The notes: a model not told the origin generated them from the sequence alone. A DNA stretch of 64,000 nucleotides from Pseudomonas mosselii (GCF_019823065.1 NZ_CP081966.1:5053501-5117500), one strand, 5' to 3'. Counted from the stretch's first letter, positions 43,477-54,232 are shown. Made by a program: numbers and translations.

Positions 43477-44157
43477 TTACCCCTTGCGCAATACGTAAAC
43501 TCGCCACATGGCATAGAACGGCAGAAAGTCGAGTCGTTCCTGAATTCTGAATCCTGCTGACACAAATTCTTCTTCAACTGTAGCCGCGGGTAACACGAAG
43601 CGGTTCTGATAGCCGTCCTGCGTCGTCCGCGCACTGCGCCTGGCTTCGAGCTTGCGGCGGCGCCAGGCCTTGAAATTGCCATCCACCCACAGCGAAAGGA
43701 TCACGCTGTCTCGGCTAACCCTTTGAAATTCCGAAAGAATTTTCTTCCGATGGAGCGGATCGCCAATATGGTGGAACAAGCGCATGCAAAAAATGCTGTC
43801 GACCGCGTTATCCGGAAGGTCGATGGCGAACGCGGAAGTCTGCAAGGGGCGTACCCGCGCAACCACCTCTGGCGGTTGTGACGCACAGGCTGTCTCGATC
43901 ATCGCCGCTGAATTGTCCGCGCCGATGATCACGCGGTTGGCCTTTTCCGCCAGCAGCGGCCAGAACCTTCCGGCGCCGCAGGGCAGGTCGAGCACCAGGC
44001 CAGGCTCACCGGCCAGCGCCAGGGCACGGCGGGCCAACTGCTCGTCACGCTGGTGGGACAAGCGCCGAGCCAGGCCATCCTGGTGCTTGAGGAAGTACTC
44101 CCGGGCGTGATTGCGGTCGTACTTGTCCGAGAATTCGAGTTTGATGGGGCTACGCAT
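43477..44157 (-). CDS. Class I SAM-dependent methyltransferase
   Basis: A 226-residue methyltransferase. Motif I is LVLDLPCGAGRFWPLLAEKA, followed by RVIIGADNSAAMIETA and FCMRLFHHIGDPLHRKKIL. ATG 44157 has AGGAG at good spacing, so the 14 upstream codons are not used. It is first in the operon below a ColR-type box. A role in membrane or LPS modification is inferred from neighbours. Confidence 0.88.
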   Translation of the reverse strand: MRSPIKLEFSDKYDRNHAREYFLKHQDGLARRLSHQRDEQLARRALALAGEPGLVLDLPCGAGRFWPLLAEKANRVIIGADNSAAMIETACASQPPEVVARVRPLQTSAFAIDLPDNAVDSIFCMRLFHHIGDPLHRKKILSEFQRVSRDSVILSLWVDGNFKAWRRRKLEARRSARTTQDGYQNRFVLPAATVEEEFVSAGFRIQERLDFLPFYAMWRVYVLRKG

Positions 44158-44223
44158 TGGACATCTCCTGACTCCAGTGCGCTCACCATAGGTACGCAAG
44201 CGTTGGAATCAGGTCATGTCGAT

Positions 44224-44239
44224 GTGAAAAATCTGTCAG
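44224..44239 (-). promoter_or_regulatory. Putative ColR box for methyltransferase operon
   Basis: Read on the minus strand: CTGACAGATTTTTCAC, 15 of 16 positions of the ColR consensus YYNASNNYTTTTTCAC as I remember it, 67 bp upstream of the methyltransferase ATG. This predicts activation of the operon by the neighbouring ColRS system. Confidence 0.65.
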
Positions 44240-44264
44240 CACCAAATGCAGGTGTTACAGGAGG

Positions 44265-45593
44265 TTAATCGGGATCCAATAGCCCATCCTGGCTTTCACC
44301 GTCCTGCACCACTTTCGTGCCCTGGCTCAGGTCGACCTGGAAGCGGCAACCATGGGGCAAGGTCGCGGTCAAGGTGACGCGCCAACCCTGATCGTCACAG
44401 ATGCGCTGCACCAGCGACAGGCCCAGGCCCAGGCCCTCGCCGCGGCGCTCGTCGCCACGCACGAACGGCCGGAACATCGCCTCGCGCTGCTCCTCCGGAA
44501 TCCCCACGCCACTGTCCTCGACACAGAAGCCATTGGCCTCGAGACTCAGGCGAATGTAGCCACTGTCAGTGTAGTGCGCCGCGTTGCGCAGCAAGTTACC
44601 CATCACCGATTGCAGGAAGGTGGCGTTGTACAGCACCGGGCTGGCACTGACCCGCCCCTCGTAGTAAAGCGCCAAGCCCTTCTGTTCGATGGTGTCGCGC
44701 CATACACCGATCAGGTCGTCGCCCACCTCACGCAAGGTTGCCCGCGATGCGATGGCGCCTTCATCGCGCTGTGCACGGGCCAACATCAGGAACGTCTTCA
44801 CCAGTTCGCGCATTTCCTCGGTCGCCCGGGCGATGCGTTCAACCTGGCTGCGCGCGCGCCCATCAAGGCCGGGGTTCTCCATCAGCAACTCGCACGAAGT
44901 CGCCAGGACCATCAGCGGCGTGCGCAGCTCATGGCTGACGTCGCTGGTGAACAGCCGCTCACGGGTCAAGGCATCGCGCAGGCGCCCCAGGGTATCGTCG
45001 AAGGCGACTGCCAGCTGGCCGACCTCGTCCGCCGCGTAGTCCGGCGCCAACGGCGGCGCAAGGCCCAGCAACTGGTCACGGTGGCGGACCTGGCGCGCCA
45101 AGCGGATCACCGGCGCCATCACGCGCCGCGCCAGCAACCAACCAAGGATCACCGCAAGGGCCAGGCTGAGCACGAAGCCGACCACGACCACGGCGAACAA
45201 CACCCGCTCGCGCTCCTCGAAATCGCTCTGGTCCTGCAGCAGCACATAACGCCGACCGTCGACGATCTCGACCATGGCATGATACGAGAGCTGGTCGCGA
45301 AACACCTCGTGGAAGCCGGCATCCAGGTGGCGCAGGTCCTTGGGCAACTCGAAGTCATCGCGCCCGCCGCTGAAATAGAACAACTGGTCGGGGCGTGGCC
45401 GATGGCTCCAGTCGCTGACGCTGTCCATGCGCAGCAGGCGTTGCAGATCACCGCCAAGCACCGACGAGATCAGGCGTTCCTCGACCAGGTGCACCGTGGC
45501 GACGATGCCGAAGGCGAAGGCCCCGGCCACCAGCGCGCTCATCAGCGCGAAAGCGATGATGATGCGCTGGGCAAGGCTCTGTTTAAACTCCAT
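44265..45593 (-). CDS. colS: Sensor histidine kinase ColS
   Basis: A 442-residue kinase. It has TM1 (residues 10-34), a periplasmic domain with H105 and the metal-sensing motif E126-x-x-E129 (FEERERV), TM2 (133-155), HAMP, HisKA with H221 in SHELRTPLMVL, an N-box NLLRNAAHY and G-boxes EDSGVGIPE and GEGLGLGLSL. ATG 45593 overlaps the colR stop by 11 nt. In P. putida ColS responds to excess iron or zinc. Confidence 0.93.
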   Translation of the reverse strand: MEFKQSLAQRIIIAFALMSALVAGAFAFGIVATVHLVEERLISSVLGGDLQRLLRMDSVSDWSHRPRPDQLFYFSGGRDDFELPKDLRHLDAGFHEVFRDQLSYHAMVEIVDGRRYVLLQDQSDFEERERVLFAVVVVGFVLSLALAVILGWLLARRVMAPVIRLARQVRHRDQLLGLAPPLAPDYAADEVGQLAVAFDDTLGRLRDALTRERLFTSDVSHELRTPLMVLATSCELLMENPGLDGRARSQVERIARATEEMRELVKTFLMLARAQRDEGAIASRATLREVGDDLIGVWRDTIEQKGLALYYEGRVSASPVLYNATFLQSVMGNLLRNAAHYTDSGYIRLSLEANGFCVEDSGVGIPEEQREAMFRPFVRGDERRGEGLGLGLSLVQRICDDQGWRVTLTATLPHGCRFQVDLSQGTKVVQDGESQDGLLDPD

Positions 45594-46266
45594 CGCGGCC
45601 CTCGGCGAGGCGATAGCCGACGCCATGGACGGTATGCAGCAGGGGTTTGTCGAACGGTTTGTCGATCACCTGGCGCAACTGGTGGACGTGACTGCGCAGG
45701 CTGTCGCTGTCCGGACAGTCGTCGCCCCACAAGGCTTCCTCCAGCACCTCGCGGCGCAATACATGGGGGCTCTTCTGCATCAACACGGCCAGCAGTTTCA
45801 GGCCGACCGGGTTGAGCTTGAGCAGGCGCCCCTGACGAGTCACCTCCAGGGTATCGAGGTCGTAGCTCAGGTCGGCGACCTGCAGGGTACGCCGACCACC
45901 ACCCTGGGCGCGACGCAGCACCGCCTCGATGCGCGCCGCCAGCTCGGACAGCGCGAACGGCTTGAGCAGGTAGTCGTCCGCGCCCGAGCGGAAGCCTTGC
46001 AGGCGGTCGTCCAGCTGGTCGCGGGCGGTGAGCATGATCACCGGCGTGTCGCGCCGGGCATCCTCGCGCAGGCGCTTGCACAGCGTATAGCCATCGATGC
46101 CCGGCAACATGATGTCGAGCACGATCAGGTCGTAGTGTTCGGTCGCGGCCAGGTGCAACCCGGACAGGCCATCCTGGGCACAGTCGACGGTGTAGCCCTT
46201 CATGCCAAGGTAGTCGGCCAGGTTGGCCAGAATATCGCGGTTGTCTTCAACCAAAAGAATGCGCAT
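45583..46266 (-). CDS. colR: Response regulator ColR
   Basis: A 227-residue OmpR-family regulator. The receiver has phospho-acceptor D51 (YDLIVLDIMLPGIDG) and K101-region FALS; the winged helix ends LLHTVHGVGYRLAEG. AGGAG precedes ATG 46266. The sequence and pairing with colS match ColR of P. putida/P. fluorescens. Adjacent genes on both sides carry ColR-type boxes. Confidence 0.94.
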   Translation of the reverse strand: MRILLVEDNRDILANLADYLGMKGYTVDCAQDGLSGLHLAATEHYDLIVLDIMLPGIDGYTLCKRLREDARRDTPVIMLTARDQLDDRLQGFRSGADDYLLKPFALSELAARIEAVLRRAQGGGRRTLQVADLSYDLDTLEVTRQGRLLKLNPVGLKLLAVLMQKSPHVLRREVLEEALWGDDCPDSDSLRSHVHQLRQVIDKPFDKPLLHTVHGVGYRLAEGRDGV

Positions 46267-46360
46267 CGAGGTCTCCTGTGCGGCGCTTCGCCGGGCGCGG
46301 CAGGCGCAGCTTACGTCCAATGCCCGCATGGTGCCATGCCCTGGCTCGAAATCACCGAAC

Positions 46361-46376
46361 TTGACAGTTTTTTCAC
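46361..46376 (+). promoter_or_regulatory. Putative ColR box for PAP2 gene
   Basis: TTGACAGTTTTTTCAC matches all fixed positions of the ColR consensus (YYNASNNYTTTTTCAC, recalled) on the plus strand, 70 bp upstream of the PAP2 phosphatase start and between it and colR. Confidence 0.72.
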
Positions 46377-46445
46377 CGATCATTCACGCACACAGGATAG
46401 CGGGCACCCGACAATGCACGGTCTTTTCCACCCTCTGGAGTCATC

Positions 46446-47177
46446 ATGCAGTCATCCGTGCGCCCTCGCCCGATCAACCCGTGGCTGTACCTGGGCATCC
46501 CTTTCGTTACCGCCATGGCCTTGATCCTGCTCGAATGGACGCCGCTGGACATGGATGTGGCCAACCTGTTCTACGACCCGGCTGCCGGCCAGTTCATCGG
46601 TCGCCACAGCTACCTGCTGGAAAACATCCTGCATGACCGGGTCAAGCAGGGCGTAATCGTCTTCGGACTGCTGGCCGTGGTCGGTTTCGCCCTGAGCTTC
46701 GTCTGGCAACGGCTGGCGGGCTGGCGCCGTGAACTCGGCTGCCTGGTATTGGCGTTGGGGCTGTCGACGGCCTTCGTCACGCCGCTGAAGAAAGTTACCC
46801 AAGTGCAATGCCCGTGGAGCCTGACCCAATTCGGCGGCAAGGAGACCTACAGCAAGCTGCTGGAGCCACGCCCTGCGACCGACAAGCCCGGACTGTGCTG
46901 GCCAGGCGGGCATGCCGCGACCGGGTTCTGCCTGTTCGGCCTGTTCTTCATGCTGCGCGATCGCCGTCCGCGCCTGGCACGGGTGGCGCTCGCGGTAGCC
47001 CTCGTGGCTGGCGCGGGACTGTCGGTCGGACGGATGATGCAGGGCGCGCACTTCCTGTCACACAACGTATGGACGGCGGTGTTCTGCTGGTTGATCGGGC
47101 TGGGGTCGTATTACCTGGTGCTGTATCGCAGCGGGGCCGCCAGGGCCCCCGTGGCAGAACACAGCGCCGTTCGATGA
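46446..47177 (+). CDS. PAP2-family membrane phosphatase
   Basis: A 243-residue protein with six membrane helices. The phosphatase motifs are KKVTQVQCPW (C1), PGGHAATGF (C2) and GRMMQGAHFLSHNVW (C3, catalytic His). This layout resembles lipid A 1-phosphatase/phosphoethanolamine-donor recycling enzymes, but the substrate cannot be fixed. The ColR box upstream suggests it is part of the ColRS envelope-stress response. Confidence 0.9.
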   Translation: MQSSVRPRPINPWLYLGIPFVTAMALILLEWTPLDMDVANLFYDPAAGQFIGRHSYLLENILHDRVKQGVIVFGLLAVVGFALSFVWQRLAGWRRELGCLVLALGLSTAFVTPLKKVTQVQCPWSLTQFGGKETYSKLLEPRPATDKPGLCWPGGHAATGFCLFGLFFMLRDRRPRLARVALAVALVAGAGLSVGRMMQGAHFLSHNVWTAVFCWLIGLGSYYLVLYRSGAARAPVAEHSAVR

Positions 47178-47228
47178 ACAATCGCGGGGCAAACCCATCC
47201 TTGCGATGACGCCAGAACAAACGAAAAA

Positions 47229-47252
47229 GCCCCGCACTAGGCGGGGCTTTTT
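47229..47252. terminator. Terminator after groEL (bidirectional)
   Basis: GCCCCGC/GCGGGGC stem (47229-47235 with 47241-47247), 5-nt loop, flanked by AAAAA and TTTTT, between convergent groEL and the PAP2 gene. Confidence 0.93.
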
Positions 47253-47276
47253 CTGGGTACAGGGGGTAAGGCTGGC

Positions 47277-48923
<1,647 letters not shown>

Positions 48924-48965
48924 TTAATCCTTGAAATTCTTTGGAGTAACGGGAAGTCGGGGAAA

Positions 48966-49259
48966 TCAGGCTTCGATAACGGCCAGGATTTCGTTCTCGG
49001 CCATGACCAGCAGGTCTTCGCCGTCGACTTTCACGGTGTTGCTGCCCGAGTAAGGGCCGAAAACCACTTTGTCACCCACTTTCACGGCCAGCGCGCGTAC
49101 TTCGCCGTTGTCCAGGATACGACCGGTGCCGACGGCAACGACTTCGCCGCGGTTTGGTTTTTCAGCGGCCGAACCCGGCAGGACGATACCGCCAGCGGTT
49201 TTCGATTCTTCTTCGCTGCGACGGATGACGACGCGGTCATGCAGAGGACGAAGCTTCAT
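48966..49259 (-). CDS. groES: Co-chaperonin GroES
   Basis: A 97-residue lid protein ([35 protein letters not shown]); the mobile loop is [16 protein letters not shown] 49259 follows GGGAGAG; the frame extends far upstream without relevance. It is first of the groESL operon. Confidence 0.97.
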   Translation of the reverse strand: MKLRPLHDRVVIRRSEEESKTAGGIVLPGSAAEKPNRGEVVAVGTGRILDNGEVRALAVKVGDKVVFGPYSGSNTVKVDGEDLLVMAENEILAVIEA

Positions 49260-49543
49260 TGTCGATCTCTCCCAAATTGTGGTTTTCATCGGCCGGTGTC
49301 GACACCGGCGGGTTGATTCGATCCGGCGTTGCCGGGGGTGGTCCGCACAGGGCGAACCACCTATGTCATGTCTGGTGTCGCCACCAGAAACCTTGCGGTG
49401 ACACATACATGAGGCCGCTAAAAACAATTACAAGGCTTGCGCGGAAAATTTTTCAAAACGTCATCGTGGAAGCGGGCCTGTCCCGCGATGAGCCCAACCC
49501 AGAGGCCATCGCGGGACAAGCCCGCGCCCACGAAAAATCGGTG
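49260..49543. other. groES promoter region and REP
   Basis: It holds the groESL leader and promoter on the minus strand. TTGAAA near 49458 with a TTGTAAT-like -10 17 bp on could be a sigma70- or sigma32-type promoter. A REP-type palindrome lies at 49465-49532. I see no CIRCE element. Confidence 0.45.
49465..49532. repeat. REP palindrome downstream of fxsA
   Basis: CGTGGAAGCGGGCCTGTCCC at 49465 pairs with the complement ending at 49532 (one or two mismatches). It is a diverged member (GGGACA instead of GGGGCA) of the 16198/30074 class. Confidence 0.75.
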
Positions 49544-50005
49544 TTATTTGTCGCGACGCTCGTACTCGCCCTCGATCACGTTCGGACGATGGCCGCCATC
49601 GCGGGGCTGCGCCTGGAACGGATCATCCTGGAACGCACGCTGGCGCAGAGCCTGTTCCTCGGCGCGGCGACGCAGCCGACCGGCCACCAGGCGACGGGTG
49701 AACGGCAGCAGGCAGAGCAGGCCCAGCACATCGCTGATAAAGCCCGGCAGCAGCAACAGGCCGCCACCGACGGTGAGCATCAGGCCCTGGAACATGTCCT
49801 CAGCCGGCAACTCGCCGCGCTGCAGGCTTTCCCGGGCACGCAGGGCAGTGGCCAGGCCGGCAACGCGCATCACCAACACACCCAGGGCGGAACCGGCGAT
49901 GATCAGCAGCAGCGCCGGGAAGAAACCGATGGCCGCGCTGACCTTGACGAAGACGAACAGCTCCAGCACGGGGAAAAGCAGTAACAGCAGTAGAAAAGCA
50001 CGCAT
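49544..50005 (-). CDS. fxsA: FxsA-family membrane protein
   Basis: A 153-residue cytoplasmic-membrane protein. Four hydrophobic helices occur in MRAFLLLLLLFPVLELFVFV, IGFFPALLLIIAGSALGVLV, and GLMLTVGGGLLLLPGFISDVLGLLCLLP. The C-terminus is basic then acidic. FxsA in E. coli relieves phage exclusion by F when overproduced. It is next to groESL as in many pseudomonads. Start ATG 50005. Confidence 0.88.
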   Translation of the reverse strand: MRAFLLLLLLFPVLELFVFVKVSAAIGFFPALLLIIAGSALGVLVMRVAGLATALRARESLQRGELPAEDMFQGLMLTVGGGLLLLPGFISDVLGLLCLLPFTRRLVAGRLRRRAEEQALRQRAFQDDPFQAQPRDGGHRPNVIEGEYERRDK

Positions 50006-50071
50006 CAAGGGTTCCTCGACGGAAGAGAATCTTCCTGTAAGACCATCAAATGGATGCCTCGACGCCTGTTT

Positions 50072-50803
50072 TCAACCCTCGACGCTTTCCGCAACCGGCC
50101 ACTGGTCAGCGCGGGCCAGCAAAACCAAGGCTTCACGAACTTGTGTCGGCGTGTTGCAGGTACTCGGGAAAGCCAGCCAGTATACCGCCTGGCCGATACG
50201 CAGATGCATGCCTTCGCTGTCGATACCAACCATTTCGGCCGGCGCCGTGCGCGGCAGGTCGGTCAGTTCGACGTAATGGGCGATGGCATTGGCGTGGTCG
50301 CTGTTCATGTGCTCGATCATGCTGGCCTCGGCCTTGCCCGCAAAGGGATTGCTCAGGGTCACCTGGTCGAGCCAGTGGATCGCGCCGAAGCCACCGATGT
50401 AGCGGTGGCGTACCGGCTCGAGCACCCAGAAATCGAAGTCGTGGGCCTTGTGGTAGTTGGCCGATTCAGGGAAGTACCGGTAGTAGCGGGCCGCGGCAGC
50501 CTCGATGGCCGCTTCGTCGGTCAGCTTGCGCGCCTCGGCCATCACCGTCAGGCGCCCGACCGCCTGCACGTCCTCGGCGTCGCGCTCGCCCACCAGCAGT
50601 GAACACTTCGGATCTTTCTGCAGGTTGTGGGTGTGCTGGGCGATACGGCTGATGAGGATCAGCGGATGGCCCTCGGCGTCCAGGCAGTAAGGCACCACCG
50701 AACCGAAGGGATAGCCGGGCATGGACTTGGAGTGAGTCGAGAGGACGCCGCGGTACTCCTTGAGCAGCAGTTCCCGGGCGGGGCGAAGGGCGTTGGTACT
50801 CAC
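50072..50803 (-). CDS. hugZ: HugZ-family heme-binding/degrading protein
   Basis: A 243-residue protein with an N-terminal split-barrel flavin-oxidase-like domain (GYPFGSVVPYCLDAEGHPLILISRIAQHTHNL) and a C-terminal DUF2470 domain (EHMNSDHANAIAHYV). This is the HugZ/HutZ architecture, used by some bacteria to degrade heme. A Fur-like box lies upstream, so it is probably iron-regulated and would act in parallel with HemO. The catalytic role is not proven for Pseudomonas members. Confidence 0.8.
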   Translation of the reverse strand: MSTNALRPARELLLKEYRGVLSTHSKSMPGYPFGSVVPYCLDAEGHPLILISRIAQHTHNLQKDPKCSLLVGERDAEDVQAVGRLTVMAEARKLTDEAAIEAAAARYYRYFPESANYHKAHDFDFWVLEPVRHRYIGGFGAIHWLDQVTLSNPFAGKAEASMIEHMNSDHANAIAHYVELTDLPRTAPAEMVGIDSEGMHLRIGQAVYWLAFPSTCNTPTQVREALVLLARADQWPVAESVEG

Positions 50804-50840
50804 TGGAAAGGCTCCTGACGACGGACTGGATGGGTGACAA

Positions 50841-50853
50841 GATAAGCATTATC
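50841..50853. promoter_or_regulatory. Fur box upstream of hugZ
   Basis: A perfect dyad GATAA-GCA-TTATC, the same core as the box at 3509-3521. It lies 38 bp upstream of the hugZ ATG (transcribed leftward). Confidence 0.75.
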
Positions 50854-50903
50854 ACCCGCCGCTGCCACTGGGCCTGCTGCCGTGTAGATCTACGCATATC
50901 CCT

Positions 50904-51010
50904 GAGCGGCCTTGTGTCGCGATAGGGCCGCAACGCGGCCCCGGCAATGTCTGCCTAGTCGCTGAGATCCTGGGGCCGCTGCGCAGCCCTATCGCGACAC
51001 AAGGCCGCTC
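50904..51010. repeat. REP-type inverted repeat
   Basis: GAGCGGCCTTGTGTCGCGAT at 50904 and its complement ending at 51010 frame a 61-nt spacer. Same class and spacer size as the pair at 3271-3391. Confidence 0.82.
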
Positions 51011-51034
51011 CTACACCAAAAGCACGCTGCCGAC

Positions 51035-52042
51035 TTACCAGGTAACGCCGAACCCTGCGGTATAGCGAGTCTTGTCCAGGTCGCTGTCGCTCGTGCCCTT
51101 GATCAGGTCCTTCTCCGCCTTGAGGTTGAGCGAAGCCCACTCGGTCACCTTGTAGCGCAGCCCCATCTCGGCATCCAGCGAGTAGTCGGCCACGCCGCCC
51201 AGCGGCTTGCCGAATTCGCCATTGGTGAAGAACTCCACTTTCTTGCCGATCAGGTAGCGGTTGTAGTCCCACTTCACGGCGGCGGAATAGAAGTTGTCCT
51301 TGCCACCGTCGCGGTACTCGAAATCGGTGCGGTTGATCAGCGAACCCAGCGAGAACGCACCCAGTTCGTCATCCCAGAACTGATAGCCCGGGCCGGTACC
51401 GATGGTGCGCTGGCGCGCCAGGTCCTCGATATGATCGCGCTTGTACTCCAGGCGCCCCTGCCAGAACCACTTCTCGGTAATGAAGCGGTCCAGGGCGTAC
51501 TCGGCGCTCCAGTTGTTGGTGGTGGTGACGTCGTCCTTGGTCTCGCGGTTGTACTCGCCCTCGGCGTTGTGCCGCCAACGGCCATGGCGGGCGGTGGTCT
51601 TGAAGCTGACGTCGTAGTCATCGCTGTCGGTCTCGGCACGCTTGTAGTCCATCGCCACATCGACATTACCCTTCCACAGGAAGTCCTCGACCAGCGGTCG
51701 CGGCTTCATGATCTGCTCGATGCTGGCCAGCTCGACGGTCTTCGGCGCATCGCCGTTGGCCAGGGTCACCTTGCCCGGCTCGGCGGCCTTGAGCGACTTG
51801 GCCTTCTCGCCGGAGTAGGCGTCCTGCTTGACCAGCAGTTCCCGGTCGCTCTCCAGTGTCTGCACCTGTTTCCAGTCCAGAGCGATCGAGCCGCCATAGG
51901 GCGTCTCCAGCAACAGCTTGCCGCCGTCGAAGACCTTGATCTTGCCGCTCAGGCGGTCACCGTTCTTCATCCACACGGTGTCGGCGAGCACAGGGGTACA
52001 GAGCGACGCGGTGATGAGGCAAAGCAGGGTTCTAGAAGACAT
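51035..52042 (-). CDS. DUF481 outer-membrane protein
   Basis: A 335-residue YdiY-like protein. A signal peptide (MSSRTLLCLITASLCTPVLA) is followed by an SH3-like start (DTVWMKNGDRLSGKIKVFDGGKLLLETPYGG) and a C-terminal beta-barrel of alternating strands ending AGFGVTW. The function is unknown; family members are acid- or stress-linked outer-membrane proteins. Confidence 0.88.
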   Translation of the reverse strand: MSSRTLLCLITASLCTPVLADTVWMKNGDRLSGKIKVFDGGKLLLETPYGGSIALDWKQVQTLESDRELLVKQDAYSGEKAKSLKAAEPGKVTLANGDAPKTVELASIEQIMKPRPLVEDFLWKGNVDVAMDYKRAETDSDDYDVSFKTTARHGRWRHNAEGEYNRETKDDVTTTNNWSAEYALDRFITEKWFWQGRLEYKRDHIEDLARQRTIGTGPGYQFWDDELGAFSLGSLINRTDFEYRDGGKDNFYSAAVKWDYNRYLIGKKVEFFTNGEFGKPLGGVADYSLDAEMGLRYKVTEWASLNLKAEKDLIKGTSDSDLDKTRYTAGFGVTW

Positions 52043-52191
52043 AAGCGCAATTTGGGTTCGATTCGACGAAAAAGCCGGGCATTATCCAGATACCGACAAC
52101 CTGAGCAAGGACAGACCCAGACCATGCCGATGAGTTCCGCTCGCATTTGCCCGGACCGCCTGTCCGGTTTCATTCACAGGCCAAATACCCC

Positions 52192-52548
52192 GTGACCTCG
52201 ACGCCACCGCCCGCTGTGCCGGAGGATGCCGAGGCCCGACGAATGGCACTGTACTCGGTGCTGGGCCAGGTCCCCGCCGGCAAGGTGGTCAGCTATGGGC
52301 AATTGGCCGAACTGGCCGGCCTCGGCCGCGCGGCGCGCTGGGTCGGACGCACCCTAGGGCAGTTGCCGGCGGACACCCGCCTGCCCTGGCACCGGGTGCT
52401 GGGTGCCGGTGGCCGACTGAGCCTTGCCCTGGGCACGCCATCGGGCGACGAACAACGCGCCCGCTTGCGCGCAGAAGGCGTGAATGTGGCCAATAATCGT
52501 GTGGATATGGCACGCCATGGCTGGCGTCCAATGGAGCACAGCGGTTAG
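52192..52548 (+). CDS. Alkyltransferase-like protein (ATL)
   Basis: A 118-residue DNA-binding domain of the Ogt/MGMT family. The active-site PCHRV is PWHRVLGAGGR, with Trp in place of the nucleophile Cys; this defines ATL proteins, which bind O6-alkylguanine and recruit nucleotide excision repair. The helix-turn-helix GKVVSYGQLAELAGLGRAAR precedes it. GTG 52192 is my best start; a shorter start at the internal ATG (MALYSVLG) is possible. Confidence 0.85.
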   Translation: MTSTPPPAVPEDAEARRMALYSVLGQVPAGKVVSYGQLAELAGLGRAARWVGRTLGQLPADTRLPWHRVLGAGGRLSLALGTPSGDEQRARLRAEGVNVANNRVDMARHGWRPMEHSG

Positions 52549-52592
52549 AGTGCGCGCTTTGTTTTCGCAAACCTTGAGGCAGATGTTGGCCC

Positions 52593-54140
52593 ATGCCCCG
52601 TAAAACCTGGCGCGCTGCGCTCGCTGCCTATGCCAGCCCGTCAACTTTGGTGCTTTTGCTGCTCGGATTCGCCGCCGGCCTGCCGTATATGCTGGTGTTC
52701 TCGACGCTTTCGGTCTGGCTGCGCGAGGCGGGTGTGGCGCGTGAGACCATCGGCTATGCCAGCCTGATCGGCCTGGCCTACGCCTTCAAGTGGGTCTGGT
52801 CGCCGCTGCTCGACCAATGGCGCCTGCCGCTGCTCGGTGGCATGGGCCGTCGTCGTTCGTGGCTGCTGCTGTCCCAGGTGCTGGTGGTGCTCGGGCTGGT
52901 CGGCATGGGCTTCTGCGACCCGCAGAAACACCTTTCGTGGCTGATCGCCCTGGCGGTGCTGGTGGCCTTCGCCTCGGCCACCCAGGACATCGCCGTCGAC
53001 GCCTACCGCCTGGAGATCGCCGACGACCAGCGCCAGGCCGCCCTGGCCGCCAGCTACATGGCCGGCTACCGGGTCGCCGCCCTGCTCGCCACCGCCGGTG
53101 CACTGTTCTTCGCCGAGTGGTTCGGTTCCACCGGGTTCAGCTACCTGCACGAGGCCTGGACCGGTACCTACGTGCTGTTCGGCGTGCTGATGCTGCCCGC
53201 GCTGTTCACCACCTTGGTGATGCGCGAACCGCCGGTGCCCCTGCGCACCCAGCTGTCGGCGGCCCGCTACGGGTTGATGCACCAACTGGCCTCGGTGTTC
53301 GTGCTGATCATCCTGCTGGTCTCGGTGCCGGCCAGCTTCACCCAGCTGTTCAACACCGACTGGGCCAGCGTGGTGTTCGGCGACTCGTCCATGCTCGACC
53401 TGTTGCTCGAAGACCGTGCTTTCCTGCGCCTGATCCTCTATGTGCTGCTGACCTGGGCATGCCTGTCGTCCCTGGGCCGCCGCGGCCTGGCGCCGGTGCT
53501 CACGCCGGTCAACGACTTCATCACGCGCTACCGCTGGCAGGCCCTGCTGCTGCTCGGGCTGATCGCCACCTACCGCATGTCCGACACGGTGATGGGCGTG
53601 ATGGCCAACGTGTTCTACATCGACATGGGTTTCACCAAGGACCAGATCGCCAGCGTCAGCAAAATCTTCGGCCTGATCATGACCCTGGTGGGCGCCGGTG
53701 CCGGTGGCCTGCTGATCGTGCGCTTCGGCATCCTGCCGATCCTGTTCATCGGCGGCGCGGCCTCGGCGGCGACCAACATCCTGTTCCTGATGCTGGCCGA
53801 CATGGGCCCGAACCTGGAAATGCTGGTGGTGACCATCTCGCTGGACAACTTCAGTTCGGGGCTGGCCACATCGGCCTTCGTCGCCTACCTGTCAAGCCTG
53901 ACCAACCTGAAGTTCTCGGCCACCCAGTACGCACTGCTGAGCTCGATCATGCTGTTGCTGCCGCGTTTGATCGGTGGCTATTCCGGGGTGATGGTGGAGA
54001 AGTTCGGCTACCACGACTTCTTCCTGATCACTGCGCTGCTTGGCGTGCCGACGCTTGTGCTGATCGCCCTGCACTGGCGGCAGGAGGTGGGTCGGGGAAA
54101 GCCGGTGCCGGTGGAGAGTCCGGCGGCTGAACAAAACTAG
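52593..54140 (+). CDS. ampG: AmpG muropeptide permease
   Basis: A 515-residue MFS/PAT-family transporter with about 14 membrane helices. The N-terminus LLLLGFAAGLPYMLVFSTLSVWLREAGV and FKWVWSPLLDQWRLPLLG are AmpG signatures. It imports GlcNAc-anhydroMurNAc peptides for cell-wall recycling and is needed for AmpC induction. Confidence 0.93.
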   Translation: MPRKTWRAALAAYASPSTLVLLLLGFAAGLPYMLVFSTLSVWLREAGVARETIGYASLIGLAYAFKWVWSPLLDQWRLPLLGGMGRRRSWLLLSQVLVVLGLVGMGFCDPQKHLSWLIALAVLVAFASATQDIAVDAYRLEIADDQRQAALAASYMAGYRVAALLATAGALFFAEWFGSTGFSYLHEAWTGTYVLFGVLMLPALFTTLVMREPPVPLRTQLSAARYGLMHQLASVFVLIILLVSVPASFTQLFNTDWASVVFGDSSMLDLLLEDRAFLRLILYVLLTWACLSSLGRRGLAPVLTPVNDFITRYRWQALLLLGLIATYRMSDTVMGVMANVFYIDMGFTKDQIASVSKIFGLIMTLVGAGAGGLLIVRFGILPILFIGGAASAATNILFLMLADMGPNLEMLVVTISLDNFSSGLATSAFVAYLSSLTNLKFSATQYALLSSIMLLLPRLIGGYSGVMVEKFGYHDFFLITALLGVPTLVLIALHWRQEVGRGKPVPVESPAAEQN

Positions 54141-54159
54141 GCCTTCTCCGGCCTTATCG

Positions 54160-54230
54160 CGGGGCAAACTCGCTCCCACATATTCAGCCTGAATGACTGA
54201 CTGCGTGGGAGCGGACTTGCCCCGAGATGT
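54160..54230. repeat. Degenerate REP palindrome
   Basis: CGCGGGGCAAACTCGCTCCC at 54160 and an opposing GTGGGAGCGGACTTGCCCCG near 54206-54225, between convergent ampG and the mdfA-like gene. It may end both transcripts. Confidence 0.7.
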
Positions 54231-54232
54231 TT

